This document shows, piece by piece, positions 16,723-26,191 of a stretch of 64,000 nt of DNA (positions are counted from its first letter, which is position 1; every line of letters starts with the position of its first letter). The notes beneath the pieces are model-generated. The model saw only the letters and a program-made list of their open reading frames with translations, ran no database searches and had not been told where the DNA came from. The stretch comes from Shewanella sp. MR-4 (GTDB lineage Bacteria > Pseudomonadota > Gammaproteobacteria > Enterobacterales > Shewanellaceae). Position numbers and translations under genes: made by a program. The stretch lies in the NCBI RefSeq assembly GCF_000014685.1, contig NC_008321.1, positions 2,663,001 to 2,727,000 of the forward strand. The letters are read 5' to 3'.

Positions 16723-17718
16723 TTATAGGTAACTGAATGAAATCACTGTTTTGGCTATGACTGTCCCAGGATTTATAATTGTTGAAGTTTGTACATAACG
16801 TGCTTCAAACGGCACAGAATAAGTACTCGCCGAAGGTATTCCTGTTCCAGAGATATAAACAGGATTGCCAAATGATAAAGGATTGCCACTCTGTAATAAT
16901 TGAATACCAACCCCCGATGCAGTCGAGGAACCATCAAGAGATAAGTTAGGCCCAGTATTACTTAATTGGTTAGTATCACTAACAGTAGCATAGACAGAAA
17001 CTCCTGCATCACAATCTAACACAATCCCAAATGGCACGCTTTCAGCTGTTGTTCCAACACCTAAGAAGTCACTTGTTGAAACCTCAGGGAGTAAAACAGT
17101 TTGCTCTGAATTATTTACAGTGCATGTTGGGGCTGTTACTATTGAAGATCCAAAACCCATTCTGTTATAAATAGCAGAATCTGATGATACAACCGAATAA
17201 TATCTGCTTGTTAATGCTTTAATTGTTGGAATAGGTAACTGTATCACTCCTGACTTTAAAGGCCCGGTAACAATAAACCGCACATATATAGAGGCAAGAT
17301 ACGCAGCACCGCCAGATGTATTATGTTGATACCAGTACTTAGGTGTGTTACCAATCATGACTGTCTTACCGAAGGTAGTGTATACTTGAACTCCAACTCC
17401 ATCAACGTTGGTATCGTACACTTCATATCCATTATATGTGACGCTCGACTTTACCATGGGCTGCTCAAAAGCTAACCACATATAAGGTATATAACCGCAG
17501 TTCAGAGCAGAAGCACTCCCACTAAAAGAGCCAAATAGTGCTAGCTGTTGGCCTATTGACACATTGGCTGGCACACTAACACTCCCTAGCGAGCGATTGC
17601 TGTAGATAGCGTTAGCGCTGCAAGCTTCAGCTTTAGCAATAAAGATAAAACAAAAAAAAACCAGACCAACTAGAGCAAAAATTAGCCACAGCATTTTCTT
17701 CTCAGATAGAAACATCAT
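16723..17718 (-). CDS. Orphan fimbrial tip adhesin B
   Basis: A 331-residue secreted protein. A hydrophobic signal segment spans about residues 9-30 with cleavage near AEA-C. A variable N-terminal domain of about 150 residues is followed by a pilin-type domain from APTCTVNNSEQTV to ISFSYL. The second domain is closely related to that of the adhesin at 13251 and more distantly to the operon adhesin at 7121. The start ATG-ATG follows GGGTGAG. It is transcribed divergently from the EAL gene at 17892, with 173 bases between them, so the two probably share a control region. No chaperone or usher is adjacent. Confidence 0.82.
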   Translation of the reverse strand: MMFLSEKKMLWLIFALVGLVFFCFIFIAKAEACSANAIYSNRSLGSVSVPANVSIGQQLALFGSFSGSASALNCGYIPYMWLAFEQPMVKSSVTYNGYEVYDTNVDGVGVQVYTTFGKTVMIGNTPKYWYQHNTSGGAAYLASIYVRFIVTGPLKSGVIQLPIPTIKALTSRYYSVVSSDSAIYNRMGFGSSIVTAPTCTVNNSEQTVLLPEVSTSDFLGVGTTAESVPFGIVLDCDAGVSVYATVSDTNQLSNTGPNLSLDGSSTASGVGIQLLQSGNPLSFGNPVYISGTGIPSASTYSVPFEARYVQTSTIINPGTVIAKTVISFSYL

Positions 17719-17825
17719 TACTCACCCATAAAATATTTCAACATAGCACAGCTCTTAAATAAGAATTTTGAAATTTACCACCATGCCAAAAAAAAGAGTT
17801 GGCACGCGCGCAATTATTTCTCAAG

Positions 17826-17841
17826 AGATGCTAACTACTCG
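17826..17841. promoter_or_regulatory. Motif shared by the upstream regions of both EAL-like genes
   Basis: AGATGCTAACTACTCG, 51 bases before the ATG at 17892, with CGCGCGC at 17805-17811. The gene at 12618 has AGATGCTAACTCTCG at 12544-12558 with GCGCGCG just before it. A GATGCTAA core also occurs on the minus strand upstream of the pilin gene (12119-12112). I infer a common regulatory site or shared ancestry of the control regions. Confidence 0.45.
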
Positions 17842-17891
17842 CAACTAAAACTAGGTGATTATTTTTATTAAAATAATTAGAGGTTCTAATA

Positions 17892-18614
17892 ATGATATAC
17901 ACCTCCACAGTAAGTCATTGCAAATATAAACAATGTATTTTCCATAGTGTAGAATGTGATAAGTCAAATTGTCGACATTATTATATCTACCAAAATATCA
18001 TTGATAGAAATGGAGGCTTACACGCCATTGAAATCCTTTCAAGACCTATCTCAAACATTAAAATCTCAATAGAAAAATACTTTGACATATTAAGTCAAGA
18101 TGAAGGAACGAAGATATTAAAACATCAATTACTAAACTTTTCTAAAAACTTCAAAAAACTGGATATTGGAACAAAAAAAATTTTTTTGAATGTTGATAAA
18201 CACCTACTTAATAACCAAAAAAATGTCGACTTGCTTATTAACAGCAGCACTGACTTTAACCAAAATTTCTGGGAGATTGTTTTTGAAATCACAGAAAGAC
18301 AATATGGAAAAATCCCTGGGATAAGAAATGCTTTTTGCCAAATGATATTAAATGATGTGTTATTTGCCGCAGATGATTACTCATCAATTACAAACACGCA
18401 TAATTTTTTAATTGACTACACCTATATAAAAATAGATATGCATGAAATAATTGAGCGTACGAATCGAGACTTTAATGATTTTATTGATGAGCTTTATTTA
18501 ATGAAAGAATGCGGCAAAAAACTTATAGTAGAAAAAATACAGACACAAAATGATTACCTTTTAACAATCGCAATGCCATTTGACTATTTTCAAGGTTTTT
18601 ATTTTGATGATTAA
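17892..18614 (+). CDS. EAL-domain (c-di-GMP phosphodiesterase-type) protein
   Basis: 240 residues, cytoplasmic, one EAL domain after a Cys-rich N-terminal 28 residues (C-x4-C-x6-C-x4-C). The expected motifs occur in order: AIEILSRP (ExL variant with Ile), FLNVDKHLL (metal-binding Asn), FEITERQ (Glu), AADDYSS (DD), YIKIDMHEI (Lys-Ile-Asp), LIVEKIQ (Glu) and DYFQGFYF (Gln-Gly). Most catalytic residues are therefore kept and it may hydrolyse c-di-GMP. Stand-alone EAL proteins beside fimbrial genes, such as STM0551 of Salmonella, are known regulators of fimbriation. It is divergent from an adhesin gene. GAGG lies 8 bases before ATG. Activity and target are inferred. Confidence 0.82.
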   Translation: MIYTSTVSHCKYKQCIFHSVECDKSNCRHYYIYQNIIDRNGGLHAIEILSRPISNIKISIEKYFDILSQDEGTKILKHQLLNFSKNFKKLDIGTKKIFLNVDKHLLNNQKNVDLLINSSTDFNQNFWEIVFEITERQYGKIPGIRNAFCQMILNDVLFAADDYSSITNTHNFLIDYTYIKIDMHEIIERTNRDFNDFIDELYLMKECGKKLIVEKIQTQNDYLLTIAMPFDYFQGFYFDD

Positions 18615-18821
18615 ATAGAAGATTGAATCATGAGGTGCTCAGGATTCATCTGCATTTTATTTTCGCTATGCCTGATGGTACATTTTTTGTATACAAGTAT
18701 AAGCTGAATTAACCAGGTCACCAACAAAGAGTCAAGGCAACATAATAACTATGCACTATTGTTTATGCGAAGCTTTAATAGACCACCCTACTAAAAACTA
18801 AAAATCATCGTATAAAAACAT

Positions 18822-18857
18822 TAAAGCCTCACAGTAAAAGTTACTATGAGGCCTTTA
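18822..18857 (-). terminator. Terminator of the tRNA-Pro gene
   Basis: Stem AAAGCCTCA(CA)GTAA / TTAC(TA)TGAGGCCTTT with an AAG loop, lying 37-72 bases beyond the 3' end of the minus-strand tRNA. Confidence 0.75.
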
Positions 18858-18893
18858 TATTGATTGACTTCGGGTGAAACCAATCTCCGAATT

Positions 18894-18970
18894 TGGTCGG
18901 TATGAGAGGATTCGAACCTCCGACCCCTGACACCCCATGACAGTGCGCTACCGGGCTGCGCTACATACCG
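18894..18970 (-). tRNA. tRNA-Pro (anticodon GGG)
   Basis: A 77-base gene on the minus strand. The acceptor stem CGGTATG pairs with CATACCG, the D-arm is GCGCAGCCCGGTAGCGC, the anticodon loop ATGGGGT has GGG in the middle, the T-arm is GGAGGTTCGAATCCTC, and the CCA end is encoded. The sequence is very close to E. coli proL. It stands alone and is followed by a hairpin terminator. Its 3' end faces the accessory block, but no duplicate of its 3' end or integrase gene is visible. Confidence 0.97.
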
Positions 18971-19323
18971 AGAATTTTCGTGCTTAACTAAACTGACTTC
19001 TGTAAGCTTAAGCACTTGTTACTTAAGATGCTATCGACTGGGGTTCACCTTAAGTGACGCTGACTTTACCAAGTGGATCGGCTCAACGCAAGTGCTTAGT
19101 GATATGAGTTTGGTCAACTGCTTAGTTTCTGGTCTGAATGGCGAGTTTTGCAAAAAAATTCCCTCCCATCTTGGCTGTAACAGCCACTGACTGTGAACTA
19201 GAGCGAAACTTAACTGAACCAGTCAATATCAAATTAAGAAACATCTGCTAAGCTAGATGTAATTCATCGTTTCAATGCAATAGATTGCTTTTTAAACATA
19301 AATTTTGTGGAAGGGAATTATCA
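18971..19323. other. Intergenic stretch between tRNA-Pro and the diguanylate cyclase
   Basis: No gene recognised. It must hold the tRNA promoter on the minus strand and the promoter of the cyclase gene on the plus strand. Confidence 0.4.
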
Positions 19324-21504
19324 TTGCGTGTACCTGCTGTTAATGCCGCCCATCTAAAGTTAGCCACCTTTCTTGGTCTACTGGGTCTAATACTCAACAT
19401 TTACCCTATTCCGCTCTTTGCTAACGTGCAGCTTATTTTAGGTAATGCGGCGGTAGTAATAGTGGCCATTCTGCTTGGGCCTTGGTATGCCCTATTGACA
19501 GCCTTATTTACGGCAACAGGCTTGATGTTGGCCTGGTCCAGTGCCCATGTGTATCTGGTGTTTTTACTCGAAGCCCTTTGGTTGGGGTTTGCGCGGCGCA
19601 GAGACGTACCTATCCTGTACGCCAGTATAAGTTACTGGCTGTTAATAGGTTTGCCATTAATGAGTTTGTACCTGTGGCTTATCACGGGAATGCCAGCTTA
19701 CCACATCCCTTTTACCACAATAAAACAAGCATTTAACGGGATTTTCTACACCACGTTAGGGGAGCTTTGCGTGGTCGCCCTCCCCAGTTTATGGCATTTA
19801 AAAGATAGGTTGGTGAATCACACTCGCCGAACCATGAGTTCACAGATCAGCTATCTGTTTATTTTAATTACCACCATCAGCTTATTAACCTCATCCTTAG
19901 TGTTTAACCATTATTTCATGGATAAACAACAAATATTGATTAATCAGAATCTTAACGACACAGGCATCTCCCTTGGACACGCCACCGAAACCTACATTAG
20001 TACTAACACCCGTACCATTGCCAGTGTCGGGAAATTTATCAGTGTATCGGGTCTACCTTTTGAACAATGGCAGCGCATACTCGATAGCGTCCAGAGTCTG
20101 ACCCCCAGTTTTACCACTATGTTTATTGCCAATGAACATGGGGAGATTGTCGCAGGAAGCCCTATTGAAAAGCTTAATAATTTCAAAAAGCTGGAACAAA
20201 GGTTCAATGTGCAAGATAGGGATTACTTTATCCAAGCCCTCATTAACCACAACACCTTTGTGTCCCCCGTCTTTATCGGAAGGGGTTTAGATAAAGAAAT
20301 CATCATTGCTATCAGTACCCCCATTTTTAAAGAAGGCTCTAACACCGCCATAGGTATTGTGCAAGGAAGCCTAGACTTGGGGTATTTCTCCAATATTGAT
20401 AAACAAAATCAACACCATGAAACACAGTCTATTATTTTATTGGATGAGAAAAAGAACATCGTTTATGCATCCGAAAGACTCGGACTCACCCCGTTAACGC
20501 CCTTCAACTTCATCACCGGCAGTACTGAATACCGTACCCGATTAAAATTGATGGACATTAATCAATCAGAAGCTGATACCCCTGAATATATTTATGCTCA
20601 CCATCAACTGAATAATGGCTGGCATTTGTATGTGGTGGAACCTTTCGTTCCCTTATTGAAATTAGCGCAAGAGCAATATACTAAGACGATAGCGCTGTTA
20701 TTACTGAGTATGATAGGTGCCGTGATTATCGCTAAGGCGATCAGTCGCTTAACGACCACTCCCCTCGCCTTACTGGCTCAACACTTTAGTCAAACAAAAG
20801 ATGGCAGTTTTAATGAGGAAAAGTTTGAGCATGAACTCCTCAACAACAGCACACCTAAAGAAATCTATAGTCTGTATGAGAGCTTAGAAGCGAATCAACA
20901 AGCATTGCTCACTCATCAATTCGAGTTAGAAGATAAAGTGAAACAGCGCACTATGGATTTAGAGGCCGCTAACCGCAAACTCAAGGACATGGCGGAGCGG
21001 GATTCATTAACCAATCTCTATAACCGCCGTTATACCGAAAACCAATTCCTCAAAATCCAAGATCTGTGTGAGCGTGGTCAAGATGCGATTGCCGTAGTAT
21101 TACTCGATCTCGATTACTTCAAAAAAGTGAACGATACCTACGGCCATCTCGCGGGCGATGAATGTCTGCGAGTGATGGCAGAGGTCTTATCGCGCCACTT
21201 TAAGCGCGACGTCGATCTGCTATGCCGTTACGGCGGTGAAGAGTTTATCTTGATATTACCTATGTGTAATAGCCTGAAAGTCGAGCAGCATCTTAATGAC
21301 TTCCGCGAAAAACTCGCCAGCGTCATCATTACCAATCCGGCCGATCAAGTCACCTTTAGCGTAACCGTAAGCATAGGCGCCATCATTGCGGATGCAACTT
21401 ACAGTACAACACTTGACGTCTGGTTAAAGCAGGCTGACGAAAATCTGTATAAGGCAAAAGAGCAAGGGCGCAACCGTGTTGTTTGCACCCTAATCTCCTC
21501 TTAA
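19324..21504 (+). CDS. Membrane-bound diguanylate cyclase with periplasmic sensor domain
   Basis: The TTG at 19324 is preferred because AAGGGA lies 7 bases upstream; a TTG at 19285 has no such site. The product is about 726 residues. Several membrane segments occupy about residues 10-170. A periplasmic Cache-like sensor follows (about 200-440), then another membrane segment (about 450-475), a coiled linker and a C-terminal GGDEF domain. The domain has DLDYFKKVNDTYGHLAGD and the active-site GGEEF at about 637-641, with the product-inhibition I-site RDVD five residues before it. It should make c-di-GMP from two GTP in response to an extracellular signal. It ends in a 4-base convergent overlap with the hydrolase gene. 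Confidence 0.9.
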   Translation: MRVPAVNAAHLKLATFLGLLGLILNIYPIPLFANVQLILGNAAVVIVAILLGPWYALLTALFTATGLMLAWSSAHVYLVFLLEALWLGFARRRDVPILYASISYWLLIGLPLMSLYLWLITGMPAYHIPFTTIKQAFNGIFYTTLGELCVVALPSLWHLKDRLVNHTRRTMSSQISYLFILITTISLLTSSLVFNHYFMDKQQILINQNLNDTGISLGHATETYISTNTRTIASVGKFISVSGLPFEQWQRILDSVQSLTPSFTTMFIANEHGEIVAGSPIEKLNNFKKLEQRFNVQDRDYFIQALINHNTFVSPVFIGRGLDKEIIIAISTPIFKEGSNTAIGIVQGSLDLGYFSNIDKQNQHHETQSIILLDEKKNIVYASERLGLTPLTPFNFITGSTEYRTRLKLMDINQSEADTPEYIYAHHQLNNGWHLYVVEPFVPLLKLAQEQYTKTIALLLLSMIGAVIIAKAISRLTTTPLALLAQHFSQTKDGSFNEEKFEHELLNNSTPKEIYSLYESLEANQQALLTHQFELEDKVKQRTMDLEAANRKLKDMAERDSLTNLYNRRYTENQFLKIQDLCERGQDAIAVVLLDLDYFKKVNDTYGHLAGDECLRVMAEVLSRHFKRDVDLLCRYGGEEFILILPMCNSLKVEQHLNDFREKLASVIITNPADQVTFSVTVSIGAIIADATYSTTLDVWLKQADENLYKAKEQGRNRVVCTLISS

Positions 21505-22967
21505 TGGGGCATGTGTGCGGTGCGATATTGGTCAATCCGCGTCAACATGTAAGGGAAAAATGGATTCCACTTTTGGCGTAACATTTCCGAAGCGGGCACG
21601 CTATAAACGCCGCGCTCGCCTCGGGATGCGGCAGCGCCAATCTGGATCCTGAGTAATTTTCCATTGTTTTTAATGCCATATAGTCCATCATCTTCATTAA
21701 ATGGCAAGGCAACATGGGACAAGGAATACACGCCTAAAGGCCAATGTAAGGATAAAGCTTCCACCTCCGGCATACTGTTATCTTGCAACATAAGCCCAAA
21801 CTCCCGAGCTTGGACTTGAGTGGTTTCACTATCGATATTTTCAATCAGCGTTCCACGGTAATGGATATTGTCACGGGATGTCGCTAACAAAGATGGCAGC
21901 GGATCATTTGTCATCAACTTGCTGTTAATCACGGTACGATTCATATCAAACAACACTAGCTCATGGCCTTTTTCAGGCAGCACTTGATAAAGCAGATCGA
22001 CCACGGCGGCGCTCGAAACCGTCGCATCAGCGACGGATTGAAAAGTGAGTATGGATGGGATCTGTTCGCGCTGCGAAGGCCTTAGTCCACTCAATAGACT
22101 TTGATTACGCAGCGCCAATTGGTAAACCACATCACCCGCATTCACTGCAAATGAAGTGTATTTAAAGGGATCGTATTCCATCTGAATACTGTTCCACTGC
22201 AACTTATCTAAATCGAGCAAACGGCCAATCCAGCTCTGCCAACGAGCCGCCGCCGCAATAGGGGCAAGCCCTATTGCAGGGGACATAAAAATCATCCCTG
22301 CATAATCGGGCGTTTTATCCTGATTAATTAACTCAAGCTCATGATTAAGGGCAACCGCGGCGCCTGTTGAAAAGCCAATCACAAACAGCGGCTTACCTTT
22401 AAGCTCTTGTTTCATATGGGCTGTTGCCAGATTCACCGCAGCGGCTAAGTCTTGCCAATAGAGACTAGTTAGGCCACTTGGGATGGTGCCGTGTCCTGGG
22501 AGTCTTAATCCAAGCACATGGGCTTTGTCTTTAAAATGAGCCGCCACATTTGACATGGCATAGGGTGAATCAGACATACCATGGAGAAGGAGTACACCAA
22601 AGGGCGCATTGGCTTTAGGCCACTCGAAGGTGCGATTCCAGTTATGGGGCCAACGGGCGGGATCCGACAGGCTATTTTTAACATAACGATTCACGGGTGA
22701 AGCATCCGTCGCCGAGACTTTTTTGAGGACTTTATTCTCCACTTCGGCAAATAACTTATCTTCTAAGGCGATGTAATCACTGAATTTGTCTAATTTGGTG
22801 TTGTAGCGAAATTCGTTTTTAAGTTCTGTGGTGTGCCAGAGGGAGAGATCGGGTCTGGCATTGAGAAAGTGTATCCCTGTCACCAACAGGGCGACGGCAA
22901 TCCCCAAACAGGCATAAAATGCCGCGAAAAATAGATGCTTGGTTGAGCCTATGATGATGGCTTTCAT
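21501..22967 (-). CDS. Membrane-anchored alpha/beta hydrolase
   Basis: 488 residues. One N-terminal hydrophobic segment (about 12-33) suggests a membrane anchor with the body in the periplasm. The hydrolase core has LLLHGMSDSPYAM (oxyanion region), RLPGHG, and the nucleophile elbow GFSTG at about residue 200. The catalytic Asp and His should follow in the VADATV and DNIHYRG segments. It resembles the serine aminopeptidase/lysophospholipase superfamily; the substrate is unknown. AAGGGA precedes the ATG. The 3' end overlaps the diguanylate cyclase gene by 4 bases in convergent orientation. Confidence 0.8.
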   Translation of the reverse strand: MKAIIIGSTKHLFFAAFYACLGIAVALLVTGIHFLNARPDLSLWHTTELKNEFRYNTKLDKFSDYIALEDKLFAEVENKVLKKVSATDASPVNRYVKNSLSDPARWPHNWNRTFEWPKANAPFGVLLLHGMSDSPYAMSNVAAHFKDKAHVLGLRLPGHGTIPSGLTSLYWQDLAAAVNLATAHMKQELKGKPLFVIGFSTGAAVALNHELELINQDKTPDYAGMIFMSPAIGLAPIAAAARWQSWIGRLLDLDKLQWNSIQMEYDPFKYTSFAVNAGDVVYQLALRNQSLLSGLRPSQREQIPSILTFQSVADATVSSAAVVDLLYQVLPEKGHELVLFDMNRTVINSKLMTNDPLPSLLATSRDNIHYRGTLIENIDSETTQVQAREFGLMLQDNSMPEVEALSLHWPLGVYSLSHVALPFNEDDGLYGIKNNGKLLRIQIGAAASRGERGVYSVPASEMLRQKWNPFFPYMLTRIDQYRTAHMPH

Positions 22968-23131
22968 TCTCGTCCCTTGGATCCCATAAAATGCGCAATT
23001 AGATTATAAGGTTAGATAAAAAAAAACCTCAACTTTCATGTTTAAGATTTGATCTCGCAGCAATTTAGTTTCGGCAGCGCGCCTAAGTTAGGGTAAGATC
23101 CACCCAACTTTGACTCCCATATTCGACTGTT

Positions 23132-23668
23132 ATGCACATTGGCCCAGCCATAGCGACCTATGCGTTTTATCTCCCTAATCCCCCACTCATGCCTGAAGAT
23201 TGGCATTGGTCGCAGGATAATGCGATATCAGAGCTTATCGCCTTAAATGGCAATCACTGGCGTAAGATCTTCACAATTATGGCAAAAATTTGCGCCCCCA
23301 GTGAGGATTGGCGCAATTATCGCGACAATCAGTTACTCAAACAGCAGCAAATGTTATTGATAGGTGCCAATGCTCTCTCGCCACATGCCAATATTCATAT
23401 TGTCTGTGGGCAAGCTGCCGCCACGGCATTAGGGATTGCTGCCGATAGCAACATCACCACTAACACACTGCAAACAAACGCGCAGCGAACACCCGAGCTG
23501 CAATTAATGCAAGACTCAGAGGCTAAACTGCAAGACGTCACAGCGATGCTGCAAGCACAATCCCCGCACTCAAGTTGTGTACTGCTCACGCCCTATTTAG
23601 ACTATCGCCAATACTCAAACGCTTTGATTGCCCTGACGCGTCACCACCTTCAAGCGAAGCAAAGCTAA
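23132..23668 (+). CDS. Conserved hypothetical protein
   Basis: 178 residues, soluble, no signal peptide or membrane segment. It contains PEDWHWSQDNAISELIALNGNHWRKIFTIMAKI, then CAPSEDWRNYRD and a later HIVCGQAAATALGI segment. I do not recognise a function; it looks like a Shewanella/Vibrio-type conserved hypothetical. It stands alone, divergent from the upstream hydrolase gene, and is followed by a strong bidirectional terminator shared with nadE. Confidence 0.75.
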   Translation: MHIGPAIATYAFYLPNPPLMPEDWHWSQDNAISELIALNGNHWRKIFTIMAKICAPSEDWRNYRDNQLLKQQQMLLIGANALSPHANIHIVCGQAAATALGIAADSNITTNTLQTNAQRTPELQLMQDSEAKLQDVTAMLQAQSPHSSCVLLTPYLDYRQYSNALIALTRHHLQAKQS

Positions 23669-23790
23669 ATGAATGCGGCTGAACTCAATGCAACTCTGCT
23701 CAATGAAACTCAGCTCAATACGGCTAAGCACAATGTGATTAAGTTCGAATCGAGACACTTGGCGAGATAGCACTAAGCATTCGCACATAA

Positions 23791-23815
23791 AAAAGCACCC
23801 AACCAGGGTGCTTTT
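23791..23815. terminator. Bidirectional terminator between the 23132 gene and nadE
   Basis: AAAAGCACCC / GGGTGCTTTT, a 10-bp perfect stem with a 5-base loop. A-rich and T-rich flanks support action on both strands between convergent genes. Confidence 0.85.
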
Positions 23816-23846
23816 TCGTTAATTTTCAGACGGTAAGCATCTTAAA

Positions 23847-24677
23847 TTAATCGTAAATAGTGGGGATAGGTTGACGCTTATGCTGCGTGGCCTGGTAGAT
23901 ATTGATAAGTTTCTCTTCCACGGCCTTATCGACGGCTTTCCCTTCGAGGAAATCATCGATTTGCTCGTAGGTCAGCCCGAGCGCCACTTCATCTTCGAGT
24001 AGCGGTTGATTATCTTCCAAATCCGCGGTTGGTGCTTTATAGACTAAGGTCTCTGGTGCGCCTAAATACGCCGCTACCTGACGCACTTGGCGTTTGTTGA
24101 GGCCAAATAAAGGCGCCAGATCGCAGGCACCATCGCCCCATTTAGTATAAAAACCAGTGATATTCTCGGCGCTATGATCTGTCCCCACCACTAAGCCACC
24201 CACTAAACCGGCTAACTCATACTGGGCAATCATGCGCATCCGCGCTTTCACGTTACCTTTAATAAAATCGACTTTAGCCGCATCCGGTGAATGCAATCCC
24301 GCTTCGACAAAGGCCGTTAAGGTGGCTTGATGCACACCATCGACCCCTTGATGCACATTGATGGTGACTAATTTGGTCGGCTGAATAAATTGGCAAGCTT
24401 GCTGAGCTTCGTGCTCATCTTTTTGAATTTGATAGGGTAAGCGCACCGCAATAAACTGATAGCCGCCGTCTGGATGCTCGCTATTGAGGCTATCAACGGC
24501 CAACTGGCATAAACGCCCTGCGGTGGACGAATCCACACCACCGCTGATCCCAAGGACCAAGGCTTTGCTGCGGGCTGCTTGCAGTTTAGATTTAATAAAC
24601 GCCACACGGCGCTGCACTTCGAACTCAGGATCGATTGTCTTGAGTACCTTCATTTCTGTTAAGATCTGCGCTTTCAC
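23847..24677 (-). CDS. nadE: Ammonia-dependent NAD synthetase
   Basis: The last step of NAD synthesis: nicotinate adenine dinucleotide + ammonia + ATP to NAD. The start is GTG 24677, which has AAGGTGG 8 bases upstream and gives 276 residues, the usual length; an upstream ATG at 24737 would add 20 unrelated residues. The P-loop ATP-pyrophosphatase motif SGGVDSS lies near residue 44. The conserved GNVKARMRMIAQYELA and VGTDHSAENITGFYTKWGDGACDLAPLFGLNKRQVR stretches are present. There is no glutaminase domain, so free ammonia is used. Confidence 0.95.
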   Translation of the reverse strand: MKAQILTEMKVLKTIDPEFEVQRRVAFIKSKLQAARSKALVLGISGGVDSSTAGRLCQLAVDSLNSEHPDGGYQFIAVRLPYQIQKDEHEAQQACQFIQPTKLVTINVHQGVDGVHQATLTAFVEAGLHSPDAAKVDFIKGNVKARMRMIAQYELAGLVGGLVVGTDHSAENITGFYTKWGDGACDLAPLFGLNKRQVRQVAAYLGAPETLVYKAPTADLEDNQPLLEDEVALGLTYEQIDDFLEGKAVDKAVEEKLINIYQATQHKRQPIPTIYD

Positions 24678-24830
24678 CGAAAATTCCACCTTAATATTCG
24701 CTGTTATTGGGAGCAGTGATTCGGCTAACGTTATCATTTATTCGGGTCTGCCTGTAGCAAAAATTAACATCCACAGGGTTAATTGTTGAGAAAACGTCAT
24801 TGGCTCAAGTTTTCATCTCTCTCAAAAACA

Positions 24831-24866
24831 ATAAGGGCAATAACGGTTTGCCGCTATTGCCCTTAT
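24831..24866 (-). terminator. Terminator of gsk
   Basis: A 12-bp stem ATAAGGGCAATA / TATTGCCCTTAT with inner pairing (CGG/CCG), 20 bases after the gsk stop on the minus strand and followed there by TTGTTTTT. Confidence 0.85.
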
Positions 24867-24886
24867 TTACTTAAACCTATTCAGGC

Positions 24887-26191
24887 TTATCTTTCCCAGT
24901 AGGATTCTTCTAAGCTGTCTTCACGCTCAGGTAAACCGCGGGAGAGACGCGGACTGTGCTGCGCCAACACCTCGTAAGCCACGCGGTTGGCGTACTTACA
25001 AATTTGGGAGAATGACGAATAGCACAGACCATCACGCTTGTGCTTGCTTGAGCCTGGCACATTGGTCTTGTGGAAGGTATTAGCCGCCAAGTCGTGTAAC
25101 AATGCCGACAACGCGCCATCACCAGCACCATTAGTGTTACCGATTTTCTCTGGGCCGCCCATGTAAGGCGAAATATGCGCAAACACTTTAATCGGGTTTT
25201 CGCAGTCACGCTTCAGCTTAGGACGCGAGAACTCATAACGGTTAAATTCGGGGATAGCACCGGGCAACAGTGTATGGGTGGTTTCACGCTTTTCGGCATC
25301 ATCGGTATAACCCGCGGTGTAAAGCCCGATTGGGCCAGCGGTGGTTAACACCATATCACACCACTCGAGGGCTTTTTCGCTGGCAAGCAGCGGATCGCGA
25401 AATCCGGTTAAGGCCTCACCTTCATCTTCGTTCATCGCCAAAATGGTCACATGCTCTTGGATAAAATTTTGCCACCAGACCGGATCTTCTTCGATTAAGA
25501 AGCGAGTGCCTAAGGTCAATACCACCGGGACTTCGGCCGCTTTGGCATATTCAATCGCGCACATGGCCGCATCGGTGATCCTGTCGCCGCCGCTGGCACG
25601 CATTAAATAGGCGGTTAATACCAAGGCAGAACTGCCCTGCACTACGTCTTTATCAATGTATTCAGGGGTTAACTTGTCCATCGCCCCTTTACTGATCGCA
25701 AAAGTACGCTCACCGCAATCCGAAATCAGGGTGAAACAACGGCCGATAGGACCATCGACGGGTTGCAGGAAGTTAAGGTCAACCTTAGAGGAGGTGTTGC
25801 AAAGATAACGGTAGGCGTAACTGCCGACTTCGATATTTTGGCTCATCACCCCAAACAACACTGAGCGGTCATCGGCCAAAATAGAATAATTGTGCACTGT
25901 GTTACCAATAGTGCCGCCCGCAAACTCATCGCTGATCAAACCGTTTTGTTTCAGCTCGGTATACAGGGCATGCGCTTGCTCGTCATTGATAAGCGTAGAA
26001 TTGCCCTTCGGTAAACCATAACGGCCGAGCAACTCATCCTCTACCTTGGCTTCGATATCCACTAGGGTTTGATCGATACCGCTGACATAAGTCGAAAAGG
26101 GTTGAGGTTGCTGCGTTAATTGCTCAAGCAATGGGTCACGGGTTTTGACCGGAAAATAATGTTTCGATTTGCGCTGACCGGGAAACTTCAT
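24887..26191 (-). CDS. gsk: Inosine-guanosine kinase
   Basis: 434 residues, the same length as E. coli Gsk. It belongs to the PfkB/ribokinase family and phosphorylates inosine and guanosine to IMP and GMP (purine salvage). N-terminal signature MKFPGQRKSKHYFP; GGTIGNTVHNYSILADD is the substrate-binding glycine-rich region; NTNGAGDGALSALLHDL contains the GAGD catalytic Asp. AGGAAAAGAGAG precedes ATG. It lies between hemH and nadE on the same strand with its own terminator. Confidence 0.95.
   Translation of the reverse strand: MKFPGQRKSKHYFPVKTRDPLLEQLTQQPQPFSTYVSGIDQTLVDIEAKVEDELLGRYGLPKGNSTLINDEQAHALYTELKQNGLISDEFAGGTIGNTVHNYSILADDRSVLFGVMSQNIEVGSYAYRYLCNTSSKVDLNFLQPVDGPIGRCFTLISDCGERTFAISKGAMDKLTPEYIDKDVVQGSSALVLTAYLMRASGGDRITDAAMCAIEYAKAAEVPVVLTLGTRFLIEEDPVWWQNFIQEHVTILAMNEDEGEALTGFRDPLLASEKALEWCDMVLTTAGPIGLYTAGYTDDAEKRETTHTLLPGAIPEFNRYEFSRPKLKRDCENPIKVFAHISPYMGGPEKIGNTNGAGDGALSALLHDLAANTFHKTNVPGSSKHKRDGLCYSSFSQICKYANRVAYEVLAQHSPRLSRGLPEREDSLEESYWER

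Noticed and set aside
18894..18970. tRNA-Pro as the attachment site of a genomic island
   Set aside because: No repeat of the tRNA 3' end is seen at the far side of the accessory block and no integrase gene is present.
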